NCBI GenBank assembly: GCA_023399455.1
Contig: JAEWPN010000093.1
Span: 1 to 64,000 of the forward strand
Length of the DNA: 64,000 nucleotides
Direction of reading: 5' to 3'
From: Bacillota bacterium
Lineage (GTDB): Bacteria; Bacillota; Clostridia; Lachnospirales; Lachnospiraceae
In this document: one piece after another, positions 1 through 8,803 of the stretch
Numbering within the stretch: position 1 is the first letter of the stretch
Layout of the letters: each line of letters starts with the position of its first letter
Program-made: the position numbers and the translations under genes
The notes under the pieces: generated by a model
Told to the model about the DNA's origin: nothing
Seen by the model: the letters and a program-made list of their open reading frames with translations, nothing else
The model's database searches: none

Positions 1-111
1 TTTCAGTTTGGGAAAGTCACAGTCAACATCCAAAATATCCGATGATCCCGTACTAATTTTTCCATCTACAGAACTAAGCATAAATAATGTTGTAACAGGT
101 CGCTGCTTCAT
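1..111 (-). CDS. RibD C-terminal / dihydrofolate reductase-like protein (5' end only)
   Basis: Only the first 37 codons are in the window; the gene runs off the left edge. The start is the ATG at 111-109, preceded by a perfect AGGAGG (120-125) with 8-nt spacing. The N-terminus, with TTLFMLSSVDGKIS close to the start, matches the first beta strand and following 'S-x-DGKI' turn of RibD C-terminal reductase / dihydrofolate reductase-fold proteins, which reduce pyrimidine or pterin substrates with NADPH. In many Clostridia these are stand-alone proteins of unknown substrate. Too little is visible to separate a riboflavin enzyme from a generic family member. Confidence 0.6.
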   Translation of the reverse strand, partial: MKQRPVTTLFMLSSVDGKISTGSSDILDVDCDFPKLK

Positions 112-241
112 CGATATATCCTCCTGCGCATTATAAAAACAGATAGTTTACATAACTTTAATGTTTTGCTTGTTTCACTGATATTCTACTATATTCTCAA
201 ACCTTTGGGAATCGCTTTCTTTATTTTATCCCTGACCCCGC

Positions 242-281
242 CAAAAAAGAGACAGCCACCGGGACACTGATGTTCCCGGCA
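242..281 (-). terminator. Rho-independent terminator after the flippase gene
   Basis: A GC-rich hairpin (arms around CCGGGA and TCCCGG, 259-279) lies 38 nt beyond the flippase stop codon on the minus strand and is followed by a T-rich tract (243-250 read on the minus strand). It would end the glgA-flippase transcript. Confidence 0.65.
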
Positions 282-318
282 TTTGCCTCCATATAAATTC
301 ATATCTTATTCGTGTCAT

Positions 319-1977
319 CTATAACAACCGCAGCTTCTTTGCGGCTTTCACTAATAAATGTCCTTTGGGAAGCCCCTTCAGATCCTTCTCCTTTACCGCC
401 TTTAGTTTAATAATCAACACGAAATAAATAGGAACTGCAATCCCTATCGTTATGATCAAAGCGATTAAATTGATAAAATATAAGGAAGACATAAACATCT
501 CCAAAAGGTACGAAGCCCCTTCATAAATCCCAAATGCCGCCGCACCCATAATCAGTGAGGAAAACATCGGTCTTGCAAAGGTCTTATCGAATTCCTGCTT
601 ATAATCCAAATATTTTCGCAAAGATATGCTGTTCAATATGCACATTATGAGCGAATACATCATCGTGGCCAGCATCACGCCGTAAATCCCTAAGTCAGTA
701 AACCATATGACGGGAACTAACATCGCTGTTTGCAAAATGAGAGCGATCGCCGCATTGATGACCGGGGTGTTCACCCTTCCGATCCCCTGTAATACCGCAT
801 TAGTCAGCGTAGACAGTCCGTAAAAAATAACCGTTACCGAAAGCCCCGTCAATAATCCGGATGCCAATTCCAAAGACTCCATCTGGGGAAACAATGCCAG
901 AACCAGAGGCTTTGCCAGCACACCGATTCCCATCGCCGCCGGTATGGAAATCAGCATCGTCACCTTTATTGCGGAGGCGGTCTTCTTCTTCGTTTGTTTA
1001 AACTCCCCCTGCGCATAAACTGAAGCTATGGTCGGTATGATCGCCGAAGACATGGCGGAAGCCAGGGCGATGGGAATATTGGAAATCGTTACCGCCTTTT
1101 GAGCCAGAATCCCATAACTCGTGGATGCTTCCGAAAAGTCCGTATTCTTTAAATGCACCATAAATCTCAGATAAATGGTCTGGTCCAGTGCCGTTACCAA
1201 ATTGTAGATGCAGGTACCCAGAATAAAAGGCGTCACTACCGAGGTTATGGTTTTAAATATTTCCTTATAGGATTCCTCATCCGTTGTCATATCACGTTCA
1301 ATGCGTTTGCTTATCGTCTTACGGTTCATTGCATATACCGCGGCCATGAATAAAAGGGCAATCAACACGCCGCTGCCGGTTCCCAGCGCGCTGCCGATAG
1401 CTCCGTACATAGCCTGCTCGCTTCCGTCCTTCCCGGAAGCACTTGCCGCCCACATGAGGAAATATGCCGCGCAAATGCTCACCGCCGCGTTGAGTATCTG
1501 CTCTAATATCTGGGATACGGAGGTCTGCATCATCGTCCTGTGAGCCTGAAAATATCCTCTGAGAACACCCAGCAGTCCATAGAAAAAAATAGTTGGCGCA
1601 AAGATGCGGAGCACCGGAACCGAGTGTCCCATGACGATATAAGGCGCACAGATAAACAAAACGAGACTTGCAGCCCCTCCGACTACCATAACATACAGCA
1701 CAGCACATTTAAAGATTCTCTGTGCGTTACGGTATTCTTTCAGCGCAAGTCTCTGTGCGAGCACCTTGGCAATTGCCGACGGAATGCTGTATGATGAAAC
1801 CAGAAGGATAATCGTATAATATGTATACGCTGTCGCAAAATATCCGTTGCCTTCGTCTCCGATAATGGCTGTCAGCGGACTCTTATAAAGCAAACCAATA
1901 ATTCTGCATATTATGGACGCTGCGGCGAGTATTCCCGCCTGCATAATAAATCCGTCTTTTTTCTTATTGTCAGACAT
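319..1977 (-). CDS. SpoVB/MurJ-type polysaccharide biosynthesis flippase
   Basis: This 552-residue, very hydrophobic protein has about 14 predicted membrane segments and the MOP-superfamily layout of the polysaccharide biosynthesis / SpoVB / YtgP proteins. The family signature at the start (residues about 12-45, including an ICRIIGLLYKSPL-like stretch and a conserved GDEGNGYF motif) is typical of the Firmicute members that flip lipid-linked cell-wall precursors, or of SpoVB, needed for spore cortex. It lies 15 nt downstream of glgA and probably shares its transcript; a terminator follows. Which of the several paralogues usual in Clostridia this is (MurJ-like YtgP or SpoVB) cannot be decided from the sequence. 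Its length is normal for the family. Confidence 0.8.
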   Translation of the reverse strand: MSDNKKKDGFIMQAGILAAASIICRIIGLLYKSPLTAIIGDEGNGYFATAYTYYTIILLVSSYSIPSAIAKVLAQRLALKEYRNAQRIFKCAVLYVMVVGGAASLVLFICAPYIVMGHSVPVLRIFAPTIFFYGLLGVLRGYFQAHRTMMQTSVSQILEQILNAAVSICAAYFLMWAASASGKDGSEQAMYGAIGSALGTGSGVLIALLFMAAVYAMNRKTISKRIERDMTTDEESYKEIFKTITSVVTPFILGTCIYNLVTALDQTIYLRFMVHLKNTDFSEASTSYGILAQKAVTISNIPIALASAMSSAIIPTIASVYAQGEFKQTKKKTASAIKVTMLISIPAAMGIGVLAKPLVLALFPQMESLELASGLLTGLSVTVIFYGLSTLTNAVLQGIGRVNTPVINAAIALILQTAMLVPVIWFTDLGIYGVMLATMMYSLIMCILNSISLRKYLDYKQEFDKTFARPMFSSLIMGAAAFGIYEGASYLLEMFMSSLYFINLIALIITIGIAVPIYFVLIIKLKAVKEKDLKGLPKGHLLVKAAKKLRLL

Positions 1978-1992
1978 AATGGTATCCGTCCT

Positions 1993-3438
1993 CTATCCTA
2001 TCAGCCAATCATACATTTCCTGATATTTTTTCGCAGATACGTGCCAAGAAAAGTCTGCCGCCATTCCTCTGTCGATAATCTTATTCCACTCACGTTTCCT
2101 ATCGTAATAAATACGCTCCGCATAGCGAATCGTCGCCAGCATCTCATGGGCATTATAGTTGGAAAAGGAAAATCCGGTTCCTTCGCTCTCGTATTCGTTA
2201 TAAGGTTCTACTGTATCCTTCAATCCGCCGGTCTCCCTTACAATCGGTACCGTTCCGTAGCGAAGCGCCATGAGCTGGCTGAGTCCGCAGGGCTCGAACA
2301 AGGACGGCATGAGAAAAGCGTCACACGCCGCATAAATCTTATGGGACAGCGCCTCGGAGTAAAAAATATTGGCAGAAACCTTATTGTTATATTTCCAGTC
2401 AAAATGACGGAACATATTTTCATATTGCTCCTCACCGGTTCCTAATATCACGATTTGAACCGCATCCTGACACATTTCTTCCATCATATAGCTGATCAGG
2501 TCAAAACCCTTCTGGTCCGTCAGTCTGGATACGATGCCAATCAGCATCTTCTTATCATCCTGCTCCAAACCGAGTTCCGCCTGAAGTGCGCGTTTATTCT
2601 TAATTTTTTCCTTTCGGAAATTCACCGCATTGTAATTATGTTCAATATATTTATCGGTCTCGGGATTGAAATCATCGTAATCAATACCATTTACGATTCC
2701 CCGCAGGTCCTTTTCTTTCGCACGAAGGAGTCCGTCCATGCCTTCCCCGTAAAAAGGAGTCTTAATTTCCTCCGCATAAGTATCGCTTACCGTAGTTATT
2801 GCGTCCGCATATACGATACCTCCCTTTAGTAGATTCGCATCCTTATATGCTTCCAGCTTATCCGGCGTGAAAAAATAATCCGGCAATCCGGTAATTGACT
2901 TTACGGTCTTCACATCCCATTTCCCTTGGAACTTCAAATTGTGAATAGTCATTACGGACTTTATTCCGCGGAAAAATTCGCTCCCCTGAAAACGCTCTTT
3001 TAAATATACCGGAACGAGTCCTGTCTGCCAATCATGGCAATGAATCACATCCGGTCTGAAATCGATGAGCGGAAGGGCAGATAACGCAGCCTTGGAAAAG
3101 AAGGAAAACTTGGTGACCTCCTCCAAAACATTGTCACTATATGGCCTAAATCCTGAAAACATGGTTTCATTGTCGATGAAATAATAAGTTACTCCATCCT
3201 CCTTCGCCTCCATGATTCCCACATATTCATTCTTCCAATTAAAATCCATATGAAAGTAAGTCTTAAACGTCATTTTTTCTTTCATTTCTTCCGTTATACA
3301 GCTATATTTGGGAATCATGACTCTGACGTCAAAATACTCTTTATCTATACATTTCGGCAAAGAACCGACCACATCAGCCAAACCGCCGGTCTTAATGAAG
3401 GGTACACCCTCCGACGCCATAAATAAAATTTTCTTCAT
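1993..3438 (-). CDS. glgA: Glycogen synthase (ADP-glucose, GT5)
   Basis: GlgA transfers glucose from ADP-glucose to the growing alpha-1,4-glucan. The 481-residue length is standard. The N-terminal KTGGLADV motif (residues 16-23) binds the nucleotide sugar. The C-terminal half has the usual GT-B features, including the SLFEPCGLSQLMALRYG region and a following GGLKDTV stretch. The ATG start has a GGAGG at 7-nt spacing. No other glycogen gene (glgB, glgC, glgP) is next to it in this window, so this is a solitary glgA. It is followed after 15 nt by the flippase gene, and preceded by 86 nt and the Spo0A-like gene, from which it is separated by a possible promoter. Confidence 0.93.
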   Translation of the reverse strand: MKKILFMASEGVPFIKTGGLADVVGSLPKCIDKEYFDVRVMIPKYSCITEEMKEKMTFKTYFHMDFNWKNEYVGIMEAKEDGVTYYFIDNETMFSGFRPYSDNVLEEVTKFSFFSKAALSALPLIDFRPDVIHCHDWQTGLVPVYLKERFQGSEFFRGIKSVMTIHNLKFQGKWDVKTVKSITGLPDYFFTPDKLEAYKDANLLKGGIVYADAITTVSDTYAEEIKTPFYGEGMDGLLRAKEKDLRGIVNGIDYDDFNPETDKYIEHNYNAVNFRKEKIKNKRALQAELGLEQDDKKMLIGIVSRLTDQKGFDLISYMMEEMCQDAVQIVILGTGEEQYENMFRHFDWKYNNKVSANIFYSEALSHKIYAACDAFLMPSLFEPCGLSQLMALRYGTVPIVRETGGLKDTVEPYNEYESEGTGFSFSNYNAHEMLATIRYAERIYYDRKREWNKIIDRGMAADFSWHVSAKKYQEMYDWLIG

Positions 3439-3465
3439 AGCCTAACCTCCAATATACTTAGAGTC

Positions 3466-3471
3466 ATTATA
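3466..3471 (-). promoter_or_regulatory. Possible glgA promoter -10 box
   Basis: A perfect TATAAT on the minus strand lies 28 nt upstream of the glgA start. The only -35 candidate at 17-nt spacing (TTTCAA) is poor, so this is a weak call. Confidence 0.3.
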
Positions 3472-3524
3472 CATCATATCGGAGTGCTTTGAAAGTATTA
3501 AAAACACTAATTTCTGTTATTTCA

Positions 3525-4046
3525 TCAGTTTTTGTACTGCAAACGAATTTTATCCGCAATCAGCGCAATGAACTCCGAATTAGTCGGTTTTCCTTTACCC
3601 GTATTGATTGTATAGCCGAACAGTGCATCCAAGGTTTCCATTCTTCCCCTGCTCCATGCTACTTCAATGGCGTGTCTGATTGCTCTTTCCACGCGGCTGG
3701 AAGTAGTCTGATATTTTTTCGCAATGGAGGGATAAAGTACCTTAGTAATGGAATTGAGCATCTCCGTGTCCTCCACCGACATCATGATAGCTTCCCTTAA
3801 ATACTGATAGCCTTTAATATGGGCCGGAACGCCTATTTCGTGAATCATTTCAGTAACATCCTTCTCCAGGTCCCTCTCCGTATTAATGCTTTTCACAACT
3901 GTCTCCTGCCCTGCCATGGAGGAGTCTTTATGACCGGACGGTACCGTTATCATAATCTGAAATTCCTTATCCATATTCATCAGGTCACCAAGTATTTTGT
4001 ATACCCTTTCATTATCCTTTGTTGCTGTTAGATTCAGTTGCTCCAT
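3525..4046 (-). CDS. spo0A: Receiver-deficient Spo0A (DNA-binding domain protein)
   Basis: Residues about 58-173 form a full Spo0A C-terminal effector domain: [16 protein letters not shown], then the recognition-helix region [16 protein letters not shown], then [14 protein letters not shown]. Gene order (recN, spoIVB, then this gene) is that of spo0A. The protein is only 173 residues against about 260-270 for Spo0A. The ATG at 4046 has a GGAGG at 6-7 nt; a longer reading from a TTG at 4112 has no ribosome binding site. By eye, the first 37 residues ([19 protein letters not shown]...) resemble beta1-alpha1-beta2 of the Spo0A receiver, but the acidic pair is KD. The segment carrying the phosphoacceptor Asp and the later receiver strands (roughly 80-90 residues) is absent. 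It should bind 0A boxes without phosphorylation control. A full-length Spo0A elsewhere in the genome cannot be excluded. Confidence 0.85.
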   Translation of the reverse strand: MEQLNLTATKDNERVYKILGDLMNMDKEFQIMITVPSGHKDSSMAGQETVVKSINTERDLEKDVTEMIHEIGVPAHIKGYQYLREAIMMSVEDTEMLNSITKVLYPSIAKKYQTTSSRVERAIRHAIEVAWSRGRMETLDALFGYTINTGKGKPTNSEFIALIADKIRLQYKN

Positions 4047-4127
4047 ATCAAACCTCCGACTTTTTTCTTTGCTAATATCTGAAAATCCAATCCAAATGAT
4101 ATTTATTTCCAAATATTGCTAGTGTCT

Positions 4128-4157
4128 ATTATAAAGGAACACCATTTGATGATTCAA
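4128..4157 (-). promoter_or_regulatory. Sigma-A-like promoter of the Spo0A-like gene
   Basis: On the minus strand TTGAAT (4157-4152), an 18-nt spacer and TATAAT (4133-4128) form a good housekeeping promoter. Transcription would begin near 4121, giving a leader of about 75 nt before the ATG at 4046. It lies between the spoIVB terminator and the gene, so the short Spo0A has its own start site. Confidence 0.6.
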
Positions 4158-4182
4158 CAGTAAAGCATCGCACAAAAGATAG

Positions 4183-4227
4183 AAAAGCTTCCATTTCCGC
4201 ATATATATGCGGTCTGGAAGCTTTTTT
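4183..4227. terminator. Terminator after spoIVB
   Basis: A long hairpin with outer arms AAAAGCTTCCA (4183-4193) and TGGAAGCTTTT (4215-4225) and an inner CCGC/GCGG stem around ATATATAT lies 15 nt past the spoIVB stop. A-rich and T-rich flanks are present on both sides, so it may work in both directions. It separates spoIVB from the Spo0A-like gene. Confidence 0.75.
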
Positions 4228-4241
4228 AATTCTTATTTTTT

Positions 4242-5543
4242 TTAATGCAGCAGCATATTTTCAATAAAAATGCCGTATCCGCTGGTCGCGTCCTGAACAA
4301 GTACATGGGTTACCGCTCCGATTATTTTTCCATTCTGCACAATGGGCGACCCGCTCATTCCCTGTATAATTCCTCCTGTTAAAGAAAGCAGTTCCTGATC
4401 CGTAATTCGAAGGACGATACCTCTGTTTATATTGTCATTATTCAGATGCACCTCCAATATTTCTATATCATAATACTTTGGCTGTCCCTCGATACTGCAA
4501 ATGATTTGTGCCGGCCCTTTTTTTATCTCCTGTTTCAAGCCGATGGGGAGCTCCCCGAAGGGCACCTGCGCCTTTATCTGCTCATTGCAGTAGCCGAATA
4601 TGCCCTCCGATGTATTCTCGGTTATCTCCCCTATAATCTTAGAATCATCGTATTCGATATATCCTGTCAATTCTCCGGGAGAACCGTTGCTCCCTCTCGT
4701 AATGCCCACAATTTCAGTCTGATACAGCTTGCCCTCCTCCAGATTCATAAGTGTGCTCGTATCTACATCGTTTATTCCGTGTCCCAATGCGCCGAAGCCG
4801 GAGCCTTCATTTAAGTAGGTCATCGTTCCTACCCCCTGCGCGTTATCTCTGATCCATACCCCAATTTTATAATCTCCGGCTTGATTCGTCTCAGGCTTTA
4901 CCTTTAACGTGAGTATCTCTTCTTCTCTCTTTACTGTAAGAACCATCTCCTGTCCCTCGGAATGCTTTACTATATCCACGAAGGTTGTCTTACTCGTTAT
5001 CTTCTCCTCATTGACCTGCGTAATATAGTCTCCCGATTGCAAAATATATTGGGAAGGAGAATACTTCTGTCCGTCCTCCCCAATGAATTCCCCTACGCCG
5101 ATTACCAAAACTCCTTCTGTCTTCACATAAATGCCAATGGGTATTCCTGCCGGGATCAACGTCTTATCCTGAATCACCTGAATATCCACCGTCTTAAGCG
5201 GGATGATTCCAAACAGCTTCAAATCCAGTACATATTTATTGATTTCATTGGCTTTAATTGTTACCGGCTTGGCTAAATCTATGTGAATACTGTCTCTGGG
5301 AATATTGGATGCCGTAAGCCCGCTCACCTCTATGGCATCCTTATACAGATCCCCCGAAGCGGGAAGCTGTAAATCCAACGTTTGATCTACTCCGGCCTTT
5401 ATTTTGATATTGGAAGGCACCATTTTCCATAAGGTAAAATAGCAGGTGCATATGAGTGCGGCCGTGCTGCAAAACAGCGCAAGGTACAGAAATATTCTAT
5501 AATTATCGATTCTGTCTCTCTTTTTATCTTTTATGCTCTTCAA
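4242..5543 (-). CDS. spoIVB: SpoIVB serine peptidase
   Basis: SpoIVB is the forespore-secreted S55 protease that cleaves SpoIVFA to trigger pro-sigma-K processing. The 433-residue protein has one N-terminal membrane segment (residues about 16-38), a PDZ domain (about 125-205, around GEFIGEDGQKYSPSQYIL) and a C-terminal peptidase domain. The catalytic His is in GALGHGI and the Ser in GMSGSPI, both intact. The start is a TTG at 5543 with AAGGA about 10 nt upstream; no ATG is available nearby in frame. It lies between recN and the Spo0A-like gene, the canonical place. A perfect CATACTA, resembling the sigma-G -10 box, lies just after recN, but no convincing -35 goes with it. Confidence 0.93.
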   Translation of the reverse strand: MKSIKDKKRDRIDNYRIFLYLALFCSTAALICTCYFTLWKMVPSNIKIKAGVDQTLDLQLPASGDLYKDAIEVSGLTASNIPRDSIHIDLAKPVTIKANEINKYVLDLKLFGIIPLKTVDIQVIQDKTLIPAGIPIGIYVKTEGVLVIGVGEFIGEDGQKYSPSQYILQSGDYITQVNEEKITSKTTFVDIVKHSEGQEMVLTVKREEEILTLKVKPETNQAGDYKIGVWIRDNAQGVGTMTYLNEGSGFGALGHGINDVDTSTLMNLEEGKLYQTEIVGITRGSNGSPGELTGYIEYDDSKIIGEITENTSEGIFGYCNEQIKAQVPFGELPIGLKQEIKKGPAQIICSIEGQPKYYDIEILEVHLNNDNINRGIVLRITDQELLSLTGGIIQGMSGSPIVQNGKIIGAVTHVLVQDATSGYGIFIENMLLH

Positions 5544-5599
5544 GTCCTCACATCCTTTCGTCGTTCGCAGCCAAACGATAAATGATTTTTAAACAAACG

Positions 5600-5653
5600 A
5601 GGGATGCAGCCTATATGAAATTCCTTCCGGAATTCCATATGACATACATCCCT
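5600..5653 (-). terminator. Stem-loop between recN and spoIVB
   Basis: Arms starting AGGGATG (5600) and ending CATCCCT (5653), with an inner CATATG/GGAATTCC stem, form a 54-nt imperfect hairpin 32 nt past the recN stop. On the minus strand it is followed by a moderately T-rich stretch (CGTTTGTTT). It is probably a terminator for recN, or a leader structure of spoIVB. Confidence 0.45.
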
Positions 5654-5684
5654 CTTAGTATGTGATAAACTTGCACATTTTACT

Positions 5685-7370
5685 TTAGTATTGTTTTGTA
5701 TTTCTTGCCAAATCTTTCATTTCTTTTGCATTTTGAAGCGCCGCCTCCGTAAGTCTGTCGCCTCCCAGCATTCTGGCAAGTTCTTTTAGGCTATCCTGCC
5801 CTGTAATTTTATTTATAGTAGTAACCGTCCGCTCTTCTTTTTCATTTTTTTCTATTAAAAAATGAACATCCGCTCTTGCTGCAATCTGCGGAAGATGAGT
5901 AATGCAAATGACCTGATGGGACATTCCCAAGATTCCCAGTTTTTCGGAAACCTTCCATGCAGTCTTCCCACTGATTCCTGTGTCTATCTCGTCAAAAATC
6001 AATGTCTGAATATCGTCCTTATCTGCGAGAACAGTCTTAAGCGCCAACATGATTCTGGATAGCTCGCCGCCGCTGGCCACCTGACTTAAGGGTTTCATTG
6101 CCTCTCCTCTGTTGGTAGATATCATGAACTCCACATCGTCATAGCCATCCGCCGCCATATTCTCGGTATCAGGCCTGATCTGTATATCAAACTCCACATT
6201 TTCAAAATTTAAATCTAACAGAGCTTTTTTAAGGCTTCCGGTAAGCTCTTTCGCATATTTTATGCGGACAGCAGATGCTTTTCCACATAAAACAGTCAGT
6301 TCTTCCTTTGTTTTTTCGTATTCGATAAGCTTCCCTTCACAGTAAGCTTCGTAATTTTCCAATACACTTAGCTTTTCTTCTCCGGCATCTTTATATGCAA
6401 GTATTTCTTTTATATTATTTCCATATTTTGACTTCAAATGATTAATTAAATTCAGACGGCTTTCCGTATGTACGAAGTCCTCTTCGTCGAACTCCAAATC
6501 CTCCAAATAGTCTTTTACGGTACGGTTGAAATCATTCAAAATGCCGTCTATATCCTGAAGCTGCTCTTCCATACCGGACAGCGCCTCGTCATAACTTGAT
6601 ATATTCCTTATTTCCTTTAGAGCCCTTCCTATATTTTCCCCCGCACTTTCTTCTTCATCATAGCCGGTCAGTCGATAGACAAAAGAAACCGATTCCTTTA
6701 TTTTACGGCCGTTAGTCATCAGGCGGTACTGCTTTTCCAGCCGCACATCCTCATCTTCTAAAAGCGAGGCATCCTCAATTTCCTTTATTTCGAAACGAAG
6801 TAAAGAGGTCTCTTTTTCTCTTGCGGTTTCATCAGAATTCAGCGCCTTTAGTTCCCTTCCGATTTGCTGATAGTCATTATATTTCTCTCTGATGTTATTT
6901 TTAAGCTTCGAAAGAGAATCTCCTGCATAACCGTCTAAAATTTCTTTATGCTTTTTCGTCTGAAGAAGGGACTGGTGTTCGTGTTGCCCGTGGATATCCA
7001 AGAGGAGGCCTGCGATTTCCTGAAGCTGCTTCGTCCCTGTCGTTTCTCCGCACACCTTGCACACGCTTCTGCCTGCCATTATCTTCCTCTGAATGAGCAG
7101 AATGCCGTCTTCCTCAGGGAAAATATCCATTTTCTTTAATTCTTCTTTTTGTTCATCATCCAGTTTAAACGTCAATTCAATCAAAGCGTACTCGGCTCCC
7201 GTACGAATCAAGTCCTTATCTGCCTTGGCTCCCAGTGCAAGGTTCACAGAACCGATAATAATCGATTTACCCGCTCCGGTCTCGCCGGTCAGAATATTAA
7301 GACCTTCCTCGAAGCAGATCTCCTCTTCATCGATCAAAGCCAGATTTTTTACATGTAAACTTACTAACAT
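5685..7370 (-). CDS. recN: DNA repair protein RecN
   Basis: RecN is an SMC-like ATPase that acts early in double-strand break repair. With the start at ATG 7370 (AAGGAG at 7-8 nt) the protein has 561 residues, as expected. Walker A is GETGAGKS (residues 29-36). A long coiled-coil-rich middle follows, then the ABC signature QVASGGELSRIMLAL and Walker B TLIFDEIDTGISG in the C-terminal third. An upstream in-frame start at 7418 would add 16 non-conserved residues and is not preferred. It sits 61 nt downstream of argR, the common Firmicute argR-recN arrangement. Confidence 0.95.
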   Translation of the reverse strand: MLVSLHVKNLALIDEEEICFEEGLNILTGETGAGKSIIIGSVNLALGAKADKDLIRTGAEYALIELTFKLDDEQKEELKKMDIFPEEDGILLIQRKIMAGRSVCKVCGETTGTKQLQEIAGLLLDIHGQHEHQSLLQTKKHKEILDGYAGDSLSKLKNNIREKYNDYQQIGRELKALNSDETAREKETSLLRFEIKEIEDASLLEDEDVRLEKQYRLMTNGRKIKESVSFVYRLTGYDEEESAGENIGRALKEIRNISSYDEALSGMEEQLQDIDGILNDFNRTVKDYLEDLEFDEEDFVHTESRLNLINHLKSKYGNNIKEILAYKDAGEEKLSVLENYEAYCEGKLIEYEKTKEELTVLCGKASAVRIKYAKELTGSLKKALLDLNFENVEFDIQIRPDTENMAADGYDDVEFMISTNRGEAMKPLSQVASGGELSRIMLALKTVLADKDDIQTLIFDEIDTGISGKTAWKVSEKLGILGMSHQVICITHLPQIAARADVHFLIEKNEKEERTVTTINKITGQDSLKELARMLGGDRLTEAALQNAKEMKDLARNTKQY

Positions 7371-7431
7371 CTTCCTACTCCTTATTTGCTTGGGGCAAAC
7401 ATCATAACATACGAACATTTTAAGCCGGCGG

Positions 7432-7884
7432 CTAATTCCCTATCATCTTTCGGATTTTGTCCATCACGATAGCCGTATCGTCCACAGTCCTTATGGCCAT
7501 CATAATCGTATCGTCGCCCGCGATAGAGCCTACGATTTCTTTCATCTTCATGGCGTCAATAGCAGCAGCGACTGCCATTGCCATGCCGGAGACCGTCTTG
7601 ATGACGAGAATATTCTGTGCCATGTCCATGGAAACAAAGCCGTCTCGCAGCACTCTGATAAATTTCTCGCCCAGATGACTGTCATCCTGTCTGAACACTA
7701 CATATTTTTGTTTTCCGTCCCCCGTAGGGATTTTCGATAGTTTCAGTTCCCTTATGTCCCTCGAAACGGTAGCCTGCGTCACCGCAAATCCGGCCTCCTT
7801 CAGCTTGTCTGCGAGCTCATCCTGCGTCTCTATATTATAATGCTCGATGATCTCGACAATTTTACCATGTCTGCTCTTTTTCAT
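7432..7884 (-). CDS. argR: Arginine repressor ArgR/AhrC
   Basis: ArgR is the hexameric arginine-responsive regulator of arginine synthesis and breakdown. The 150-residue length is standard. The N-terminal winged helix includes the conserved TQATVSRDIRELKL (residues about 37-50). The C-terminal oligomerisation and arginine-binding domain contains the GSIAGDDTIMMAI motif (about 118-131), with the paired Asp residues that contact arginine. The start has a GGAGG about 9 nt upstream. It lies between nadK and recN in the conserved block. Confidence 0.95.
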   Translation of the reverse strand: MKKSRHGKIVEIIEHYNIETQDELADKLKEAGFAVTQATVSRDIRELKLSKIPTGDGKQKYVVFRQDDSHLGEKFIRVLRDGFVSMDMAQNILVIKTVSGMAMAVAAAIDAMKMKEIVGSIAGDDTIMMAIRTVDDTAIVMDKIRKMIGN

Positions 7885-7934
7885 ACCTTTTATCCTCCCC
7901 TTTTAAGCCAAACAGTCTATACTGCCCATGCACT

Positions 7935-8798
7935 TTAATCGCTCATTTTCTTATGCAATACTTCTAAAAAGCTGACCTTGCTCAATTTCACAATACCGGT
8001 CGTCTTCGCCGCTCTTTTTATTTTTACTCTGTCTCCGGTATATAAAGTAAGCTTGTGGCTTCCGTCAAAGTTCACTTCTACCTGCTGGACGGAATCCTCT
8101 CTGCCGGACACGATTTCTATCTCTATCTCATCCTCGGGCGCTAAAACTATGCTTCTCGTATTCAGGGTATGGGGACAAATAGGCGTCACCAGCAGAAGCT
8201 TCGCCTTAGGCTCCACGATCGGCCCCCCTGCAGACATATTGTAACCGGTAGAGCCCGTAGGCGTTGCAACGATCACTCCATCCGCATTATACCGGTTTAA
8301 AAACTGTCCGTTCACATAGAGATTAAACTTAATGATCTGCAGACTACCGCTCCTCGTAATGACAATATCGTTCAGGGCATAGGAATCATTCCTGTCATAA
8401 TCCAGGATCCCCTTTTCCTGATGGAGGTTTTCGTGGAATTCGTTCCTTTTTACGCTTCCGCTTAGCATCATTCGTTGTTCGATTCCGTATTCGCCCTTTA
8501 AGAGCTGTTCTAAGGCCGCCTCCAGTCCGGCTTCCTCTACCTCCGCTAAATAACCGAGAGTTCCAAGATTGATCCCAAGAAGGGGCGTATCCCTATCGAT
8601 CATATCTCTGGCCGCCTGAAGGAGCGTCCCATCGCCTCCCAGCACGAGCACACAGTCCGCATTCTCGGGTATCCCGTCCCCGCCTATGCCGGTCCTTTTA
8701 CCATGGGCTTCCAGATATGTCCTTATATAATTCGTCTTCTCCAAATTACAGTCTTTATGATTGTTCGCAATAATATAAAAATATTCCATACCTTCCAT
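7935..8798 (-). CDS. nadK: NAD kinase
   Basis: NadK phosphorylates NAD+ to NADP+. In the 287-residue protein, the GGDGTLL motif (about residues 53-59), in which the Asp is catalytic, and the NADGVIVATPTGSTGYNMSAGGPI region (about 170-193) are the family signatures. The ATG at 8798 lies 5 nt after the tlyA stop codon, so the two are probably translationally coupled; a second ATG 9 nt further on is possible but too close to the only purine-rich stretch. A nadK placed between tlyA and argR is common in Clostridia. Confidence 0.93.
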   Translation of the reverse strand: MEGMEYFYIIANNHKDCNLEKTNYIRTYLEAHGKRTGIGGDGIPENADCVLVLGGDGTLLQAARDMIDRDTPLLGINLGTLGYLAEVEEAGLEAALEQLLKGEYGIEQRMMLSGSVKRNEFHENLHQEKGILDYDRNDSYALNDIVITRSGSLQIIKFNLYVNGQFLNRYNADGVIVATPTGSTGYNMSAGGPIVEPKAKLLLVTPICPHTLNTRSIVLAPEDEIEIEIVSGREDSVQQVEVNFDGSHKLTLYTGDRVKIKRAAKTTGIVKLSKVSFLEVLHKKMSD

Positions 8799-8803
8799 AC
8801 TCT

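Noticed and set aside
130..135. TATAAT before the RibD-like gene as a promoter -10 box
   Set aside because: The transcript would start within or after the ribosome binding site at 120-125, and no -35 box fits.
4047..4112. A longer start (TTG 4112) for the Spo0A-like gene
   Set aside because: There is no ribosome binding site, the start is a TTG, and the added 22 residues do not resemble a receiver domain. The ATG at 4046 has a good GGAGG.
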